Shown: positions 45,347-54,360 of the stretch, piece by piece
Layout of the letters: the number at the start of each line of letters is the position of its first letter
Numbering within the stretch: the stretch's first letter is position 1
Source: Mesorhizobium sp. M1C.F.Ca.ET.210.01.1.1
GTDB taxonomy: Bacteria > Pseudomonadota > Alphaproteobacteria > Rhizobiales > Rhizobiaceae
DNA: 64,000 nt
Direction: 5' to 3'
Assembly: GCF_004791585.1 (NCBI RefSeq)
Contig: NZ_SRUU01000020.1
Span: 46,000 to 109,999, forward strand
Made by a program: the position numbers and the translations under genes
The notes under the pieces: model-generated
Seen by the model: only the letters and a program-made list of their open reading frames with translations
What the model was told of the DNA's origin: nothing
The model's database searches: none

Positions 45347-46373
45347 AATGTCACCGATTCGTGCCGTGCTGATCCTATCGGTGTCGGCAGCGGTCGTTTC
45401 CGCTTGTGCATCGAAGAAGGTGCCGCCGCCTGAGATTTCCTATGACGCTGCCGACTTCAAACCGGCCGCGATCGAAAAAGCGCCGGAGAGGCCGATTAGA
45501 ATTGTCGAGGTGCCAAAACCACTGCCGCTGCCTGGCCAAATGCAGCCCGAGCCCGGCAAGGCCGAGGACAAGCGCCCTCCTGAAGAACGCGTCGCTGATG
45601 CCAACAAAGCCGCGACCCAGCAACCCACCAAGTACGGGTATGTTAATGCAGTGCAAGTCTACCCCTTCACCGATGGCGCGCTTTATCAACTCTATGCCGC
45701 GCCGGAGCGCGTGACCGACATCGCTCTGCAGCCGGGCGAGAAACTAACCGCCGTGTCGGCTGGCGACACCGTGCGCTGGGTCATTGGCGATACCGCAAGC
45801 GGCACCGGTGACAATCAGCGCACCCATGTTCTGGTAAAACCCTTCGCGCCGGGTCTTGCCACCAATGTCGTCATTACGACGGACCGGCGGACCTATCATT
45901 TGCAGCTTCAAAGCACCGAGAAGACCGCAATGGCGGCAATCTCCTGGACCTACAGCCAAGACCAGATCATCGCGCTTCGCCAGCGCAATGCTCAAGCCGA
46001 GGCAGTTACACCGGTCGCGTCGAACATCGCGCTCGAAAACCTTCGCTTTCGCTACTCAATCAGTGGCGACACACCGCCCTGGAGACCGACGCGAGCCTTC
46101 GACGACGGCAGCAAGGTCTATATTGAGTTCCCTCGTCGCATAGATCAGGGCGAGGCGCCACCACTCTTCATCGTCGGCGCAGATGGGAGCAGCGAGCTCG
46201 TCAACTATCGCGTGCGCGGCAACTATTACATCGTCGATCGGCTCTTCGCCGCGGCCGAACTTCGCCTCGGCACCAAGCGGCAGCAGGTGATCCGCATCAG
46301 CAGGATTGACGGCAGGCAACCGCAACGGCGGATCTCGCTCTTTCGCGGCAGCCGGCGAGGTGAGGGCTCATGA
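45336..46373 (+). CDS. trbG: Conjugal transfer lipoprotein TrbG (VirB9 family)
   Basis: A 345-residue outer-membrane core protein. The signal peptide ends in a lipobox (SVSAAVVSAC), so the mature protein probably starts with a lipid-modified cysteine. A Pro- and Glu-rich linker follows (VEVPKPLPLPGQMQPEPGKA). The VirB9-type domain has VNAVQVYPFTDGALYQLYAA, DIALQPGEKLTAVSAGDTVR and the C-terminal beta part with RVRGNYYIVDRLFAAAELRL. The ATG at 45336 is chosen because it starts the signal peptide; upstream frame lies in trbF. It overlaps trbI by ATGA. Confidence 0.92.
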   Translation: MKGKMSPIRAVLILSVSAAVVSACASKKVPPPEISYDAADFKPAAIEKAPERPIRIVEVPKPLPLPGQMQPEPGKAEDKRPPEERVADANKAATQQPTKYGYVNAVQVYPFTDGALYQLYAAPERVTDIALQPGEKLTAVSAGDTVRWVIGDTASGTGDNQRTHVLVKPFAPGLATNVVITTDRRTYHLQLQSTEKTAMAAISWTYSQDQIIALRQRNAQAEAVTPVASNIALENLRFRYSISGDTPPWRPTRAFDDGSKVYIEFPRRIDQGEAPPLFIVGADGSSELVNYRVRGNYYIVDRLFAAAELRLGTKRQQVIRISRIDGRQPQRRISLFRGSRRGEGS

Positions 46374-47584
46374 TCGAAAATTCCCGCTCTGGCATCCCGC
46401 CGAAACTGGATCCCGAGGAACTGCAGCTTCGGGCCTCTCCCCGCCGCGTGGTGCGGTTCAGGCGCGGTGTGATCATCGCTATCGCAGCGCTCGGATCCGG
46501 CGCTGTCTTCGGCGTTACCATGATCGCCCTCCAGGGGCCGGCCCTTCGCATCAGGGATCAGGCGGAAGATCTCTACAACACTGAGCGCAAACCAACCGCC
46601 GAGGGACTCGATACGCTTCCCCATGACTATTCCGGCATGAAGCCAAAGCCTCCCGTCCTTGGGCTACCTTTGCCGGGCGACCTCGGCCGCCCCATCCTCG
46701 AGCGGCAGCGCCAGCTCGGCATCGTGCCGGGCCAAGACATCTCGGCCGAGGAGCAGCGTCTAGCGCAGCAGGCGATCGAAGCGCGTGAATCGCGGGTGCT
46801 TTTCCGCGTCGAAAATCGAGCTCAACAGACAGATGTCGGAGAGAGCGTGCAAACTGCTCAGCATCCATTTGAGGCGCTTCCCCAATCCGAAGCAGGACGC
46901 GCGTCAGCCTCGGTGGCGGCGGCGGAAGGCGACCAGAACAATCAGCAGCGAAAGCTTGATTTTCTCAGCCAGCGGAGCACTGGCGGGATCTACAATCCGC
47001 ATGCGCTTCAGACGCCGATCTCGCCATATCAACTGATGGCTGGCAGCGTGATTGCCGCCAGCCTGATCACCGGCATCAATTCCGATTTGCCGGGCCTTGT
47101 CGTCGCGCAAGTCACCGAAAATGTGCACGACACGGTCACGGGCAACATATTGCTGATTCCGCAGGGCTCACGTCTTATCGGCGTCTACGACAGCGTCGTC
47201 GCGTTCGGGCAAAAGCGAGCGCTGCTGGTCTGGCAGCGCATTCTGCTGCCCGACGGCTCGTCGGCCGAAATCGACAATCTGCCCGCGAGCGACACCGCCG
47301 GCTACGCAGGGCTGGAAGACAAAGTCGATTTCCACACTTGGCAGATGATCAAGGGAGTGGCGCTTGCCACATTGCTCGGTGTCGGCACAGAATTCAGCCT
47401 CGGCGAAAACGAGAGCGATCTGGTCAAGGCGATCCGGGAATCAGCCCAGCAGAACGCCAGTCGAGCCGGCCAGCGCATCACCGAAAAAAACCTCAATATC
47501 CAGCCCACCATCGTCGTCCGCCCAGGTTGGCCACTGCGCGTCATCGTGCACAAGGACATCGTGCTGCGGCCATACGCCAGTTGA
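46370..47584 (+). CDS. trbI: Conjugal transfer protein TrbI (VirB10 family)
   Basis: A 404-residue protein that spans the periplasm. It has a short cytoplasmic tail, a membrane helix (GVIIAIAALGSGAVFGVTMI), a long proline- and glutamine-rich linker, then the TrbI/VirB10 domain: ISPYQLMAGSVIAASLITGI, TENVHDTVTGNILLIPQGSR, LLVWQRILLPDGSSAEIDNL and the C-terminal IVVRPGWPLRVIVHKDIVLR. The last of the typical trb genes; trbH is absent, as in similar operons. Complete. Confidence 0.94.
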   Translation: MIENSRSGIPPKLDPEELQLRASPRRVVRFRRGVIIAIAALGSGAVFGVTMIALQGPALRIRDQAEDLYNTERKPTAEGLDTLPHDYSGMKPKPPVLGLPLPGDLGRPILERQRQLGIVPGQDISAEEQRLAQQAIEARESRVLFRVENRAQQTDVGESVQTAQHPFEALPQSEAGRASASVAAAEGDQNNQQRKLDFLSQRSTGGIYNPHALQTPISPYQLMAGSVIAASLITGINSDLPGLVVAQVTENVHDTVTGNILLIPQGSRLIGVYDSVVAFGQKRALLVWQRILLPDGSSAEIDNLPASDTAGYAGLEDKVDFHTWQMIKGVALATLLGVGTEFSLGENESDLVKAIRESAQQNASRAGQRITEKNLNIQPTIVVRPGWPLRVIVHKDIVLRPYAS

Positions 47585-47596
47585 GCAGGAGTTATC

Positions 47597-47839
47597 ATGG
47601 CTGACCTGAAACTTGGAAAACTTCCGGACCGAACAGCTTCGAAGATCACCATTACCGTCAGCGCGGAGCTGAGCCAAACACTCAAGGAGTATGCTGCACT
47701 TTACCGTCAGACCTATGGTCAGTCTGAAACCGTGGCAGAACTCATCCCTTTCATGCTGGCGGCGTTTCTGGAAGGCGACCGAGCCTTTGCCAGGGCCAGA
47801 AAAGAACGTCTGCCGACGGAGCTTGCCGGAAAATCGTGA
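47597..47839 (+). CDS. DUF2274 family protein
   Basis: An 80-residue protein that usually closes this trb operon; function unknown. The sequence shows the family features: LGKLPDRTASKITITVSAEL, LSQTLKEYAALYRQTYGQSE and PFMLAAFLEGDRAFARARKE, compatible with a ribbon-helix-helix type fold. The ATG has GCAGGAG 5 bases upstream and lies 12 bases after trbI, so it is co-transcribed. Beyond it the strand changes to hemN. Confidence 0.85.
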   Translation: MADLKLGKLPDRTASKITITVSAELSQTLKEYAALYRQTYGQSETVAELIPFMLAAFLEGDRAFARARKERLPTELAGKS

Positions 47840-48074
47840 CTCCTCCGCTAGGGCAGCTGGAACATTGCCTAGCTGTCGCGACCTACCTGCTCCTCGCGAA
47901 GCATAGGATCAAACCCCTTGGAATGTAGGTATGCGCAAGAGAGGATGTGGAAGGAGATACCGCGCAACAGCCTAAGTTTGCATTTTCGATTTGATGCGGT
48001 AGTCGCCTATGAGCGGTCAAAACGAACGCAGCTGGTTCGCCGATCGACCAAACGGCGAGCGCACTGTGCTTTGC

Positions 48075-49424
48075 TCAGACCGCCACCGAGTGCCTCGCCG
48101 TTCCCCCTTTGAAATATGTATCGAACTTGGCCGCGATGGTTCGAATGAAGGGGCGACTTTCAGTCCGTACGAGGAAACTGTCACCATCGAATTCAAGCGC
48201 TCGGGCAGGATCGTGGAGTGCGATGGACCTCGAGCGATGAAGGAGCTGCTCGCCGGCTTTGCCGAACCGCTCCACCAGATCGACTGCCGAGAAGGCAAAA
48301 TCACACATCAGCCGCTCGATGATCCAGCCACGGACGCGATCGTCGTCGGAAAGGGCAACGCCGCGGACGGCAGCCAACCCGCCATCCGCAACCATGCGCC
48401 CGTACCCGGCAGTCGAAGCCATGTTTTGCACGTAGCCTTGGCGAAAACGACCGATGGACGAAGGGCCAAGTCCGATCAGTGTCGGGCAGCGATCCTCAGT
48501 GTAGCCCTGAAAATTGCGATGCAAAACCCCTGCGCGGGCCGCTATGGCCAGCGCATCGTCGGGCTTCGCGAAATGATCGAGTCCTATTGCCTCATATCCC
48601 TTGGCGACAATTGCCCGCGCCGCGAGTTGAGATTGGGCGAAACGCTCAGTGGGACTCGGCAGCCATGCCTCGTCGATCATCGTCTGATGCTTCTTGAACC
48701 AGGGCACATGTGCGTAGCCGAACAGGGCCATCCGGTCTGGCTCCAAGGTCAGTGCCTGCGCCACCGTGGAACAGATCGTCTCGCGTGTCTGATTCGGGAG
48801 CCCGTAGAGCAGGTCCAGATTGACCGATTCGACGCCCCGCGAACGAACCCCGTCGACGACTGCCTTGGTCTGCAAAAAACTCTGCTCACGATTAATTGCT
48901 TTTTGCACTTGCGGATCGAAATCCTGCACGCCGAGGCTCGCCCGGGTTACGCCGATTTGAGCAAGTGCATCAAGGCGCGCCTTGTCCATGTCGTTGGTTT
49001 CGATTTCGATGCTGACCGTAGCATCCGGGAGAAAGTCGAAGCTGTCCCGCAAGGCCGCTCCAAGAGCAACCATATCATCGGGCCTCAGAATAGTTGGCGA
49101 ACCGCCACCGAAGTGGATTGCACGGACATGTGCCTTGCCGCTCAGCAGACCGGCAATCGTGACGATTTCGGCATTCAGCGAGCGCAGATAAGCGGCCACC
49201 GGCTCATATTGGTGCGTCTGCTTGGTGTGGCAGGCGCAGAACCAGCAGAGCTTGTCGCAGTAAGGAATGTGCAGGTACAGCGAGATTTCGTCGCCGCTTT
49301 CCAGCGTCTCCAACCAGCCACGGTAAATGGCAGCATCGATCCCCGAATGGAAATGCGGCGCCGTCGGATAGCTGGTGTAGCGTGGGACGTTCTCGCTGAG
49401 TTTGACAGCTATTTCCGATTGCAT
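48075..49424 (-). CDS. hemN: Oxygen-independent coproporphyrinogen III oxidase
   Basis: A radical-SAM enzyme that turns coproporphyrinogen III into protoporphyrinogen IX without oxygen, needed for haem (and cbb3 oxidase) in microaerobic cells. At 449 residues it is full length. The cluster motif LHIPYCDKLCWFCACHTK binds the 4Fe-4S cluster and SAM. Other motifs are ENVPRYTSYPTAPHFH, HFGGGSPTIL, SIEIETND and NLDLLYGLPNQT. The ATG at 49424 gives the standard MQSEIAVKLSENVPRYTSYP start; a longer frame upstream is not used. An FNR/FixK box lies 55 bases upstream, shared with the divergent fnrN. Confidence 0.95.
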   Translation of the reverse strand: MQSEIAVKLSENVPRYTSYPTAPHFHSGIDAAIYRGWLETLESGDEISLYLHIPYCDKLCWFCACHTKQTHQYEPVAAYLRSLNAEIVTIAGLLSGKAHVRAIHFGGGSPTILRPDDMVALGAALRDSFDFLPDATVSIEIETNDMDKARLDALAQIGVTRASLGVQDFDPQVQKAINREQSFLQTKAVVDGVRSRGVESVNLDLLYGLPNQTRETICSTVAQALTLEPDRMALFGYAHVPWFKKHQTMIDEAWLPSPTERFAQSQLAARAIVAKGYEAIGLDHFAKPDDALAIAARAGVLHRNFQGYTEDRCPTLIGLGPSSIGRFRQGYVQNMASTAGYGRMVADGGLAAVRGVALSDDDRVRGWIIERLMCDFAFSAVDLVERFGKAGEQLLHRSRSIALHDPARALEFDGDSFLVRTESRPFIRTIAAKFDTYFKGGTARHSVAV

Positions 49425-49478
49425 CTCGCGTTCACCGTGTTGCCCGCCGGAACACTGCACGCATCGCTGAAGCAGACC

Positions 49479-49492
49479 CTGATCTCGATCAG
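49479..49492. promoter_or_regulatory. FNR/FixK box (anaerobox) between hemN and fnrN
   Basis: CTGATCTCGATCAG is a perfect palindrome with arms CTGAT and ATCAG around four bases, close to the consensus TTGAT-N4-ATCAA. It lies 55 bases upstream of hemN and 85 bases upstream of fnrN, so it can serve both. Confidence 0.75.
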
Positions 49493-49576
49493 CCGCGCTC
49501 ATGGACAAACCGCCGCAGGATTTCTCTACCCTGGATGGGTATCCTGCCGGCAGTTAGGATCGGGTAAGGCGAACGC

Positions 49577-50320
49577 ATGACCTTTCGGCAAGACATTCAT
49601 AGTTCCGGCATTCCTGTTCTTTGCTTCCCTTGCGAGGCACGGCGTCGCGGTGTCTGCGGTGCGCTCGATCCAGACAATTTGGTTGGGCTCGCCAAGACTT
49701 GCTCGCGTCGCCGGATCGAGTCAGGAATGGAGTTGACCGGCGAGGCACAGAACGTCGACAGCTACTCCAACGTGCTTTCAGGCGTTGTAAAGCTATCAAA
49801 GAGCCTGTCGGATGGGCGCCAGCAGATCGTCGGTCTCCAGTTTGCACCGGATTTTCTGGGACGTCCTTTCAAGGTGGAAAGCTCGATCAATGCGGAAGCG
49901 GCAACAGCAGTCACGCTGTGTTCGTTTCCGCGAGCGGCCGTCGAACGGATGATGAAGGCGTCACGGGAATTCGAGCATCGCCTGCTCAAACAGACGCTGA
50001 ATGAACTCGATGAGGCGCGCGAGTGGATGGTGACGCTGGGGCGCAAGACAGCTCCGGAAAAGGTAGCGACTTTTCTCCTCATGATGGCCCGGAATATCGA
50101 TTCCAGTCTCGATGCGGCTTCCGGGTCGGCGTCCTTCGATCTGCCGCTGACGCGTGTCGAAATGTCTGATTTCCTTGGAATCACCAACGAGACCGTGAGC
50201 CGCCAACTGACGCGATTGCGGGCTGACGGGGTGATTCGGATTGAGAACGCACGCCATGTGACGGTGGACAGCATAAGCCGTCTGGAGAAGCGCTGTGGCG
50301 GCGGACGCGAGCGGCCCTAA
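49577..50320 (+). CDS. fnrN: FNR-type oxygen-sensing transcriptional regulator (FnrN/FixK-like)
   Basis: A 247-residue Crp/Fnr-family protein. Unlike FixK it has an N-terminal cysteine cluster, VLCFPCEARRRGVCGAL (C-x2-C-x7-C), and an internal cysteine (TLCSFPR), the pattern of FnrN proteins that hold an oxygen-labile 4Fe-4S cluster. The cyclic-nucleotide-like domain follows (SNVLSGVVKLSKSLSDGRQQ). The HTH is LTRVEMSDFLGITNETVSRQ, with the recognition helix ETVSRQLTRL that reads the TTGAT half-site. AAGG lies about 8 bases before the ATG. Its divergent partner hemN and the downstream ccoN share FNR/FixK boxes, so it probably drives them when oxygen is low. Confidence 0.9.
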   Translation: MTFRQDIHSSGIPVLCFPCEARRRGVCGALDPDNLVGLAKTCSRRRIESGMELTGEAQNVDSYSNVLSGVVKLSKSLSDGRQQIVGLQFAPDFLGRPFKVESSINAEAATAVTLCSFPRAAVERMMKASREFEHRLLKQTLNELDEAREWMVTLGRKTAPEKVATFLLMMARNIDSSLDAASGSASFDLPLTRVEMSDFLGITNETVSRQLTRLRADGVIRIENARHVTVDSISRLEKRCGGGRERP

Positions 50321-50728
50321 GCGGCGAGGCCATGTCGCATGACTCCGGGGCGGGCCGTGTTTGCCTTTTAATGCGATGTTGCCGCGCCTTCGACGAAGCG
50401 GCGTCACGGTCGAGACAAACAGCTTTCGGGCTTTGATAGGAACGTGACCAATCGCCAGGTGTGTTTCGGCACATACCGGCGAAGCATGGTCCTTAATCTG
50501 CCACGGCTCGGCGGAACGATCGCGTTCGTTTCCAATGGGATCCGAACAACGTTTGGCAGGGCATCGGCAATAGCATCCAACGCGCGCAGGGCCTCAGCTT
50601 TCGCCTCAGCGATCGCGTCTGCGCCCGCCCAACCCAGGGAACGCCTTCCATGAGGGGGGTGAGCCCGCGCTGCGTTCCTCGTTCATTCGCCACCTGCTGA
50701 TTGCGCCGCCGACACAAAATCTTGCGGC
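50321..50728. other. Gap between fnrN and the ccoN promoter
   Basis: About 410 bases. A 69-codon frame at 50444 is Ala- and Ser-rich and has no motif; I do not accept it. No terminator with a T run is evident after fnrN. Confidence 0.35.
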
Positions 50729-50742
50729 CTGACATAGATCAG
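50729..50742 (+). promoter_or_regulatory. FNR/FixK box upstream of ccoNOQP
   Basis: CTGACATAGATCAG matches TTGA-N6-TCAA in its core (TGA-N6-TCA). It lies 75 bases upstream of the ccoN start, the usual place for FixK or FnrN activation of fixNOQP. Confidence 0.8.
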
Positions 50743-50816
50743 GGCGAGGGGGCGGCGGCTGCGCGATTAGTGCGCTGCGGATTTGGCATCCACCAGATTC
50801 GAGATCGGGATCTGCA

Positions 50817-52436
50817 ATGAAATTCGGCACAGAGATCGTCCTTCTAAGCGTGTTCGCTTTTGCGGCCCTGGTGGCCGCCGGCTTCGGCGTGGATGAACCT
50901 TTCCGCCGACACATGTGGGTGTTGTTCTTCGCAGTGGCTGGTTTCACTGCGATCCTGTTGCGCAACACGGAGTTCAAGCCAGCAGCTCCGATTGACCCAT
51001 CCGCTTACATGGATGGTCCGATCCGCTACGGCGCGATCGCCACCGTGTTCTGGGGTGTCGTCGGCATGCTGGTCGGCGTGGTGATCGCGCTGCAGCTCGC
51101 CTACCCCGATCTCAACATCCAGCCCTGGTTCAATTTCGGTCGTTTGCGGCCGTTGCACACATCCGGTGTCGTCTTCGCCTTCGGCGGCAACGCGCTGCTT
51201 TGCACGTCTCTGTATGTCGTGCAGCGCACCTGCCGCGCCCGCCTCTTCGGCCGTGATCTGGCCTGGTTCGTCTTCTGGGGCTACCAGCTGTTCATCGTCA
51301 TGGCCGCGACCGGCTACCTGCTCGGCATCACCGAGGGCCGCGAGTACGCCGAACCCGAATGGTATGTGGATGTCTGGCTGACCATCGTCTGGGTCGCCTA
51401 CCTCATTCTGTTCCTTGGCACGATCCTGAAGCGCAAGGAACCGCATATCTACGTGGCCAACTGGTTCTACCTGTCGTTCATCGTCACCATCGCGATGCTG
51501 CATGTGGTCAACAACCTGTCCATACCAGTCTCGTTCCTGGGCTCCAAGAGCTACTCCGCCTTTTCAGGGGTCCAGGACGCCTTGACGCAATGGTGGTACG
51601 GCCACAACGCGGTCGGCTTCTTTCTCACCGCCGGCTTCCTCGGCATGATGTATTATTTCGTGCCCAAGCAGGCGAACCGGCCAGTCTATTCGTACCGGCT
51701 GTCGATCGTCCATTTCTGGGCGATCATCTTTCTCTACATCTGGGCCGGGCCGCATCACCTGCACTACACCGCCTTGCCCGATTGGGCGCAGACGCTCGGC
51801 ATGGTGTTCTCGATCATGCTGTGGATGCCGTCCTGGGGCGGCATGATCAACGGCCTGATGACGCTGTCCGGCGCCTGGGACAAGCTGCGCACCGATCCGA
51901 TCATACGCATGATGGTGATGGCCGTCGCCTTCTATGGCATGTCGACCTTCGAAGGCCCCATCATGGCGATCCGGGCGGTCAATTCGCTGTCGCATTATAC
52001 CGACTGGACGATCGGCCACGTCCATTCGGGCGCGCTCGGCTGGGTTGGCATGATCTCGTTCGGCGCAATCTACTACATGGTGCCGAAGCTCTGGAACCGG
52101 CAACGGCTCTACTCGTTGCGGCTGGTCACCTGGCATTTCTGGCTGGCGACACTTGGTATCGTTGTCTACGCCGCGGTGATGTGGGTATCCGGCGTCATGC
52201 AGGGCCTGATGTGGCGCGAATACGACGAGCAGGGCTTCCTGGTCTACTCCTTCGCCGAGACCGTCGCCGCCATGCACCCCTACTATGTCATGCGCGCCAT
52301 CGGTGGGGCCATGTACCTCTCCGGCGCGCTGATCATGGCCTGGAACATCACCAGGACCATCCTCGGCCACCAGCGCGAGGAGGAGCCGATGCCGAGCCCC
52401 GTCGCCATCCGACCTGCGCGATCAGGAGCCAGGTAA
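50817..52436 (+). CDS. ccoN: Cytochrome c oxidase cbb3-type subunit I
   Basis: The catalytic subunit (also fixN) of the high-affinity cbb3 oxidase that lets rhizobia respire in nodules. The 539-residue protein has at least 12 membrane helices and the histidines that bind haem b, haem b3 and CuB, as in RPLHTSGVVFAFGGNAL, WWYGHNAVGFFLTAGFLGMM, GPHHLHYTALPDWAQTLGM and DWTIGHVHSGALGWVG. It starts the ccoNOQP operon, is preceded by an FNR/FixK box, and its stop overlaps the ccoO start (TAATG). Complete. Confidence 0.97.
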   Translation: MKFGTEIVLLSVFAFAALVAAGFGVDEPFRRHMWVLFFAVAGFTAILLRNTEFKPAAPIDPSAYMDGPIRYGAIATVFWGVVGMLVGVVIALQLAYPDLNIQPWFNFGRLRPLHTSGVVFAFGGNALLCTSLYVVQRTCRARLFGRDLAWFVFWGYQLFIVMAATGYLLGITEGREYAEPEWYVDVWLTIVWVAYLILFLGTILKRKEPHIYVANWFYLSFIVTIAMLHVVNNLSIPVSFLGSKSYSAFSGVQDALTQWWYGHNAVGFFLTAGFLGMMYYFVPKQANRPVYSYRLSIVHFWAIIFLYIWAGPHHLHYTALPDWAQTLGMVFSIMLWMPSWGGMINGLMTLSGAWDKLRTDPIIRMMVMAVAFYGMSTFEGPIMAIRAVNSLSHYTDWTIGHVHSGALGWVGMISFGAIYYMVPKLWNRQRLYSLRLVTWHFWLATLGIVVYAAVMWVSGVMQGLMWREYDEQGFLVYSFAETVAAMHPYYVMRAIGGAMYLSGALIMAWNITRTILGHQREEEPMPSPVAIRPARSGAR

Positions 52437-53167
52437 TGGGCTTGATGGACAAACACGCAATCATCGAGAAGAACGCCACGCTTCTTCTCGTTGGCTCGCT
52501 GCTCGTGGTGACGGTCGGCGGCATCGTCGAGATCGCGCCTCTCTTCTATCTCGACAATACGATCGAGAAGGTGGAAGGCATGCGCCCCTATTCGCCGCTC
52601 GAACTTGTCGGGCGCAACATCTATATGCGCGAGGGCTGCTACCTCTGTCATAGCCAGATGATCAGGCCGTTCCGCGACGAAGTTGAGCGCTATGGCCACT
52701 ACAGCCTAGCTGCCGAGTCCATGTACGATCACCCCTTCCAGTGGGGATCGAAGCGCACCGGGCCGGATCTCGCCAGAGTTGGCGACCGCTACTCGAATGC
52801 ATGGCATGTCGCGCATCTTACCGACCCGCGCTCGGTGGTGCCGGAATCGATCATGCCGAGCTATGGGTTCCTGAAAGACACGCCGATCGACGTGAAGGAT
52901 TTCTCAACGCATCTGGTCGCCAACAGGCTTGTAGCCGTCCCTTACACCGATGACATGATCGTCCACGCCAATGCGGATCTGGCGGCGCAGGCCGATCCCA
53001 ATGCCGACACATCAGGCCTTGAGGCGCGTTACCCAAAAGCCAAGATCGGCGACTTCGACGGCAACCCGCAACAGGTCACCGAAATGGATGCCCTGCTCGC
53101 CTACCTGCAGATGCTTGGCACACTGGTCGACTTCAAAAATTACGACGAAGCCGCCGGCTACCGCTGA
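52436..53167 (+). CDS. ccoO: Cytochrome c oxidase cbb3-type subunit II (CcoO)
   Basis: Membrane-bound monohaem cytochrome c subunit (fixO) that passes electrons to CcoN. Its 243 residues include one N-terminal membrane anchor (ATLLLVGSLLVVTVGGIVEI), the haem motif REGCYLCHSQMIRPF (CxxCH), and RTGPDLARVGDRYSNAWHV with LVPESIMPSY-like axial methionine region (VVPESIMPSYGFL). It starts one base into the ccoN stop and is followed by ccoQ after 11 bases. Complete and typical. Confidence 0.96.
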   Translation: MGLMDKHAIIEKNATLLLVGSLLVVTVGGIVEIAPLFYLDNTIEKVEGMRPYSPLELVGRNIYMREGCYLCHSQMIRPFRDEVERYGHYSLAAESMYDHPFQWGSKRTGPDLARVGDRYSNAWHVAHLTDPRSVVPESIMPSYGFLKDTPIDVKDFSTHLVANRLVAVPYTDDMIVHANADLAAQADPNADTSGLEARYPKAKIGDFDGNPQQVTEMDALLAYLQMLGTLVDFKNYDEAAGYR

Positions 53168-53178
53168 GGAGAACGCTG

Positions 53179-53328
53179 ATGACCTACAATTTGATGCGGG
53201 CGTTTGCCGACAGCTGGGGCCTGGTTGCGATGGCGCTGTTCTTCGTGGGGTGCATCGCCTTTGCCCTACGCCCCGGCAGCCGAAGGCTGGCCGACGAAGC
53301 GGCCCGCATTCCGCTCGAGGACGAGTGA
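53179..53328 (+). CDS. ccoQ: Cbb3-type oxidase assembly/stability subunit CcoQ
   Basis: A 49-residue small membrane protein (fixQ) that stabilises the cbb3 complex. It reads MTYNLMRAFADSWGLVAMAL, then FFVGCIAFALRPGSRR, one hydrophobic helix flanked by charges, and ends LADEAARIPLEDE. GAGGAGAACG lies before the ATG. It lies between ccoO and ccoP with 11 and 2 bases of spacing, exactly where ccoQ is expected. Too short for most ORF cut-offs, so easily missed. Confidence 0.93.
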   Translation: MTYNLMRAFADSWGLVAMALFFVGCIAFALRPGSRRLADEAARIPLEDE

Positions 53329-53330
53329 TC

Positions 53331-54194
53331 ATGAGCGACGAGCATATCGATGAAATCTCTGGCGTCTCGACCACCGGCCACGAATGGGATGGCATCCGGG
53401 AGCTGAACAACCCGCTTCCCAGATGGTGGGTTATCACCTTTTACGTCACCATTGTCTGGGCGATAGGCTACACCATCGCCTATCCAGCATGGCCTCTGTT
53501 GCACTCGGCGACGAAGGGTGTGCTCGGCTATTCCAGCCGCAACGAGGTCAGGAACGAGCTGACTGCGGCTGAGGCCGCCAAGGGCAAATATATCTCGGCG
53601 GTGGAGTCCAAGAGCGTCTCGGAGATCTCCGCGGACGACGGCCTGCGCGAATTCGCAATCGCCGCCGGTGGCGCCGCTTTCAAGGTCAATTGCGTACAAT
53701 GTCACGGCTCCGGCGCCCAAGGTTCCAAGGGCTTTCCCAATCTCAACGACGACGACTGGCTATGGGGCGGCAAGGCCGAGCAGATCCAGCAGACGATTAC
53801 GCACGGCATCCGCTTCGCATCCGATCCGGACACGCGCCTGTCGGAAATGCCGGCCTTCGGCGACATCATTACCGCCGACCAGATCGCACAAGTCAGCGCC
53901 TACGTGGCCAGCCTTTCCGGCAAGGTCCGCGATGCAAGTCTGATCCAACCCGGCGCCAAGGTCTTTGCCGAGAACTGCGTCGCCTGTCACGGCGACAATG
54001 CAAAAGGCAACAGGGAATTCGGCGCCCCCGACCTGACCGATGCGATCTGGCTCTATGGATCCGGTGAGACAGCCATCGCCGCACAGGTCCGTGCGCCAAA
54101 ACAGGGCGTCATGCCGGCCTGGGTTGGCCGTCTCGGCGAGATCAAGGTCAAGGAACTTGCAGTTTATGTCCATTCGCTTGGCGGCGGAGAATAG
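53331..54194 (+). CDS. ccoP: Cytochrome c oxidase cbb3-type subunit III (CcoP)
   Basis: Dihaem cytochrome c subunit (fixP), 287 residues, that takes electrons from the bc1 complex. It begins with the conserved GVSTTGHEWDGIRELNNPLP, a membrane helix (RWWVITFYVTIVWAIGYTIA), and two CxxCH haem motifs (NCVQCHGSGAQG and NCVACHGDNAKG) with axial methionines in SEMPAFGD and GVMPAWVG. The start at 53331 lies 2 bases after the ccoQ stop. The C-terminus KVKELAVYVHSLGGGE is complete. Confidence 0.96.
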   Translation: MSDEHIDEISGVSTTGHEWDGIRELNNPLPRWWVITFYVTIVWAIGYTIAYPAWPLLHSATKGVLGYSSRNEVRNELTAAEAAKGKYISAVESKSVSEISADDGLREFAIAAGGAAFKVNCVQCHGSGAQGSKGFPNLNDDDWLWGGKAEQIQQTITHGIRFASDPDTRLSEMPAFGDIITADQIAQVSAYVASLSGKVRDASLIQPGAKVFAENCVACHGDNAKGNREFGAPDLTDAIWLYGSGETAIAAQVRAPKQGVMPAWVGRLGEIKVKELAVYVHSLGGGE

Positions 54195-54234
54195 GAATGG
54201 AAGTCCTATTCTTCGGTCCCCCCTGCCAAGCGGA

Positions 54235-54260
54235 CGAGGCCCGGCGTGAGCCGGGCCTCG
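54235..54260 (+). terminator. Strong hairpin between ccoP and fixG
   Basis: CGAGGCCCGGC, loop GTGA, GCCGGGCCTCG: a perfect 11-base-pair stem 40 bases after the ccoP stop. There is no T run, so it may be a processing or stability element that sets the ratio of oxidase to assembly proteins, or a weak terminator. Confidence 0.55.
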
Positions 54261-54360
54261 ACACCATCCCTAATGCGATCTGCACAACCCGGCAAGGCTA
54301 TCCTACCGCGAGGCTTTACGACAGGTGCCCCTGACATTGGCTGGGAAAGTGGAGTTGCAC

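Noticed and set aside
48009..49580. 523-codon plus-strand frame opposite hemN
   Set aside because: The minus strand encodes a full HemN with radical-SAM motif and FNR/FixK box; the plus frame has no recognisable sequence.
51359..52435. Open frame running through ccoN upstream of ccoO
   Set aside because: It overlaps ccoN in another frame; the CcoO protein begins only at 52436 by homology and by the TAATG overlap.
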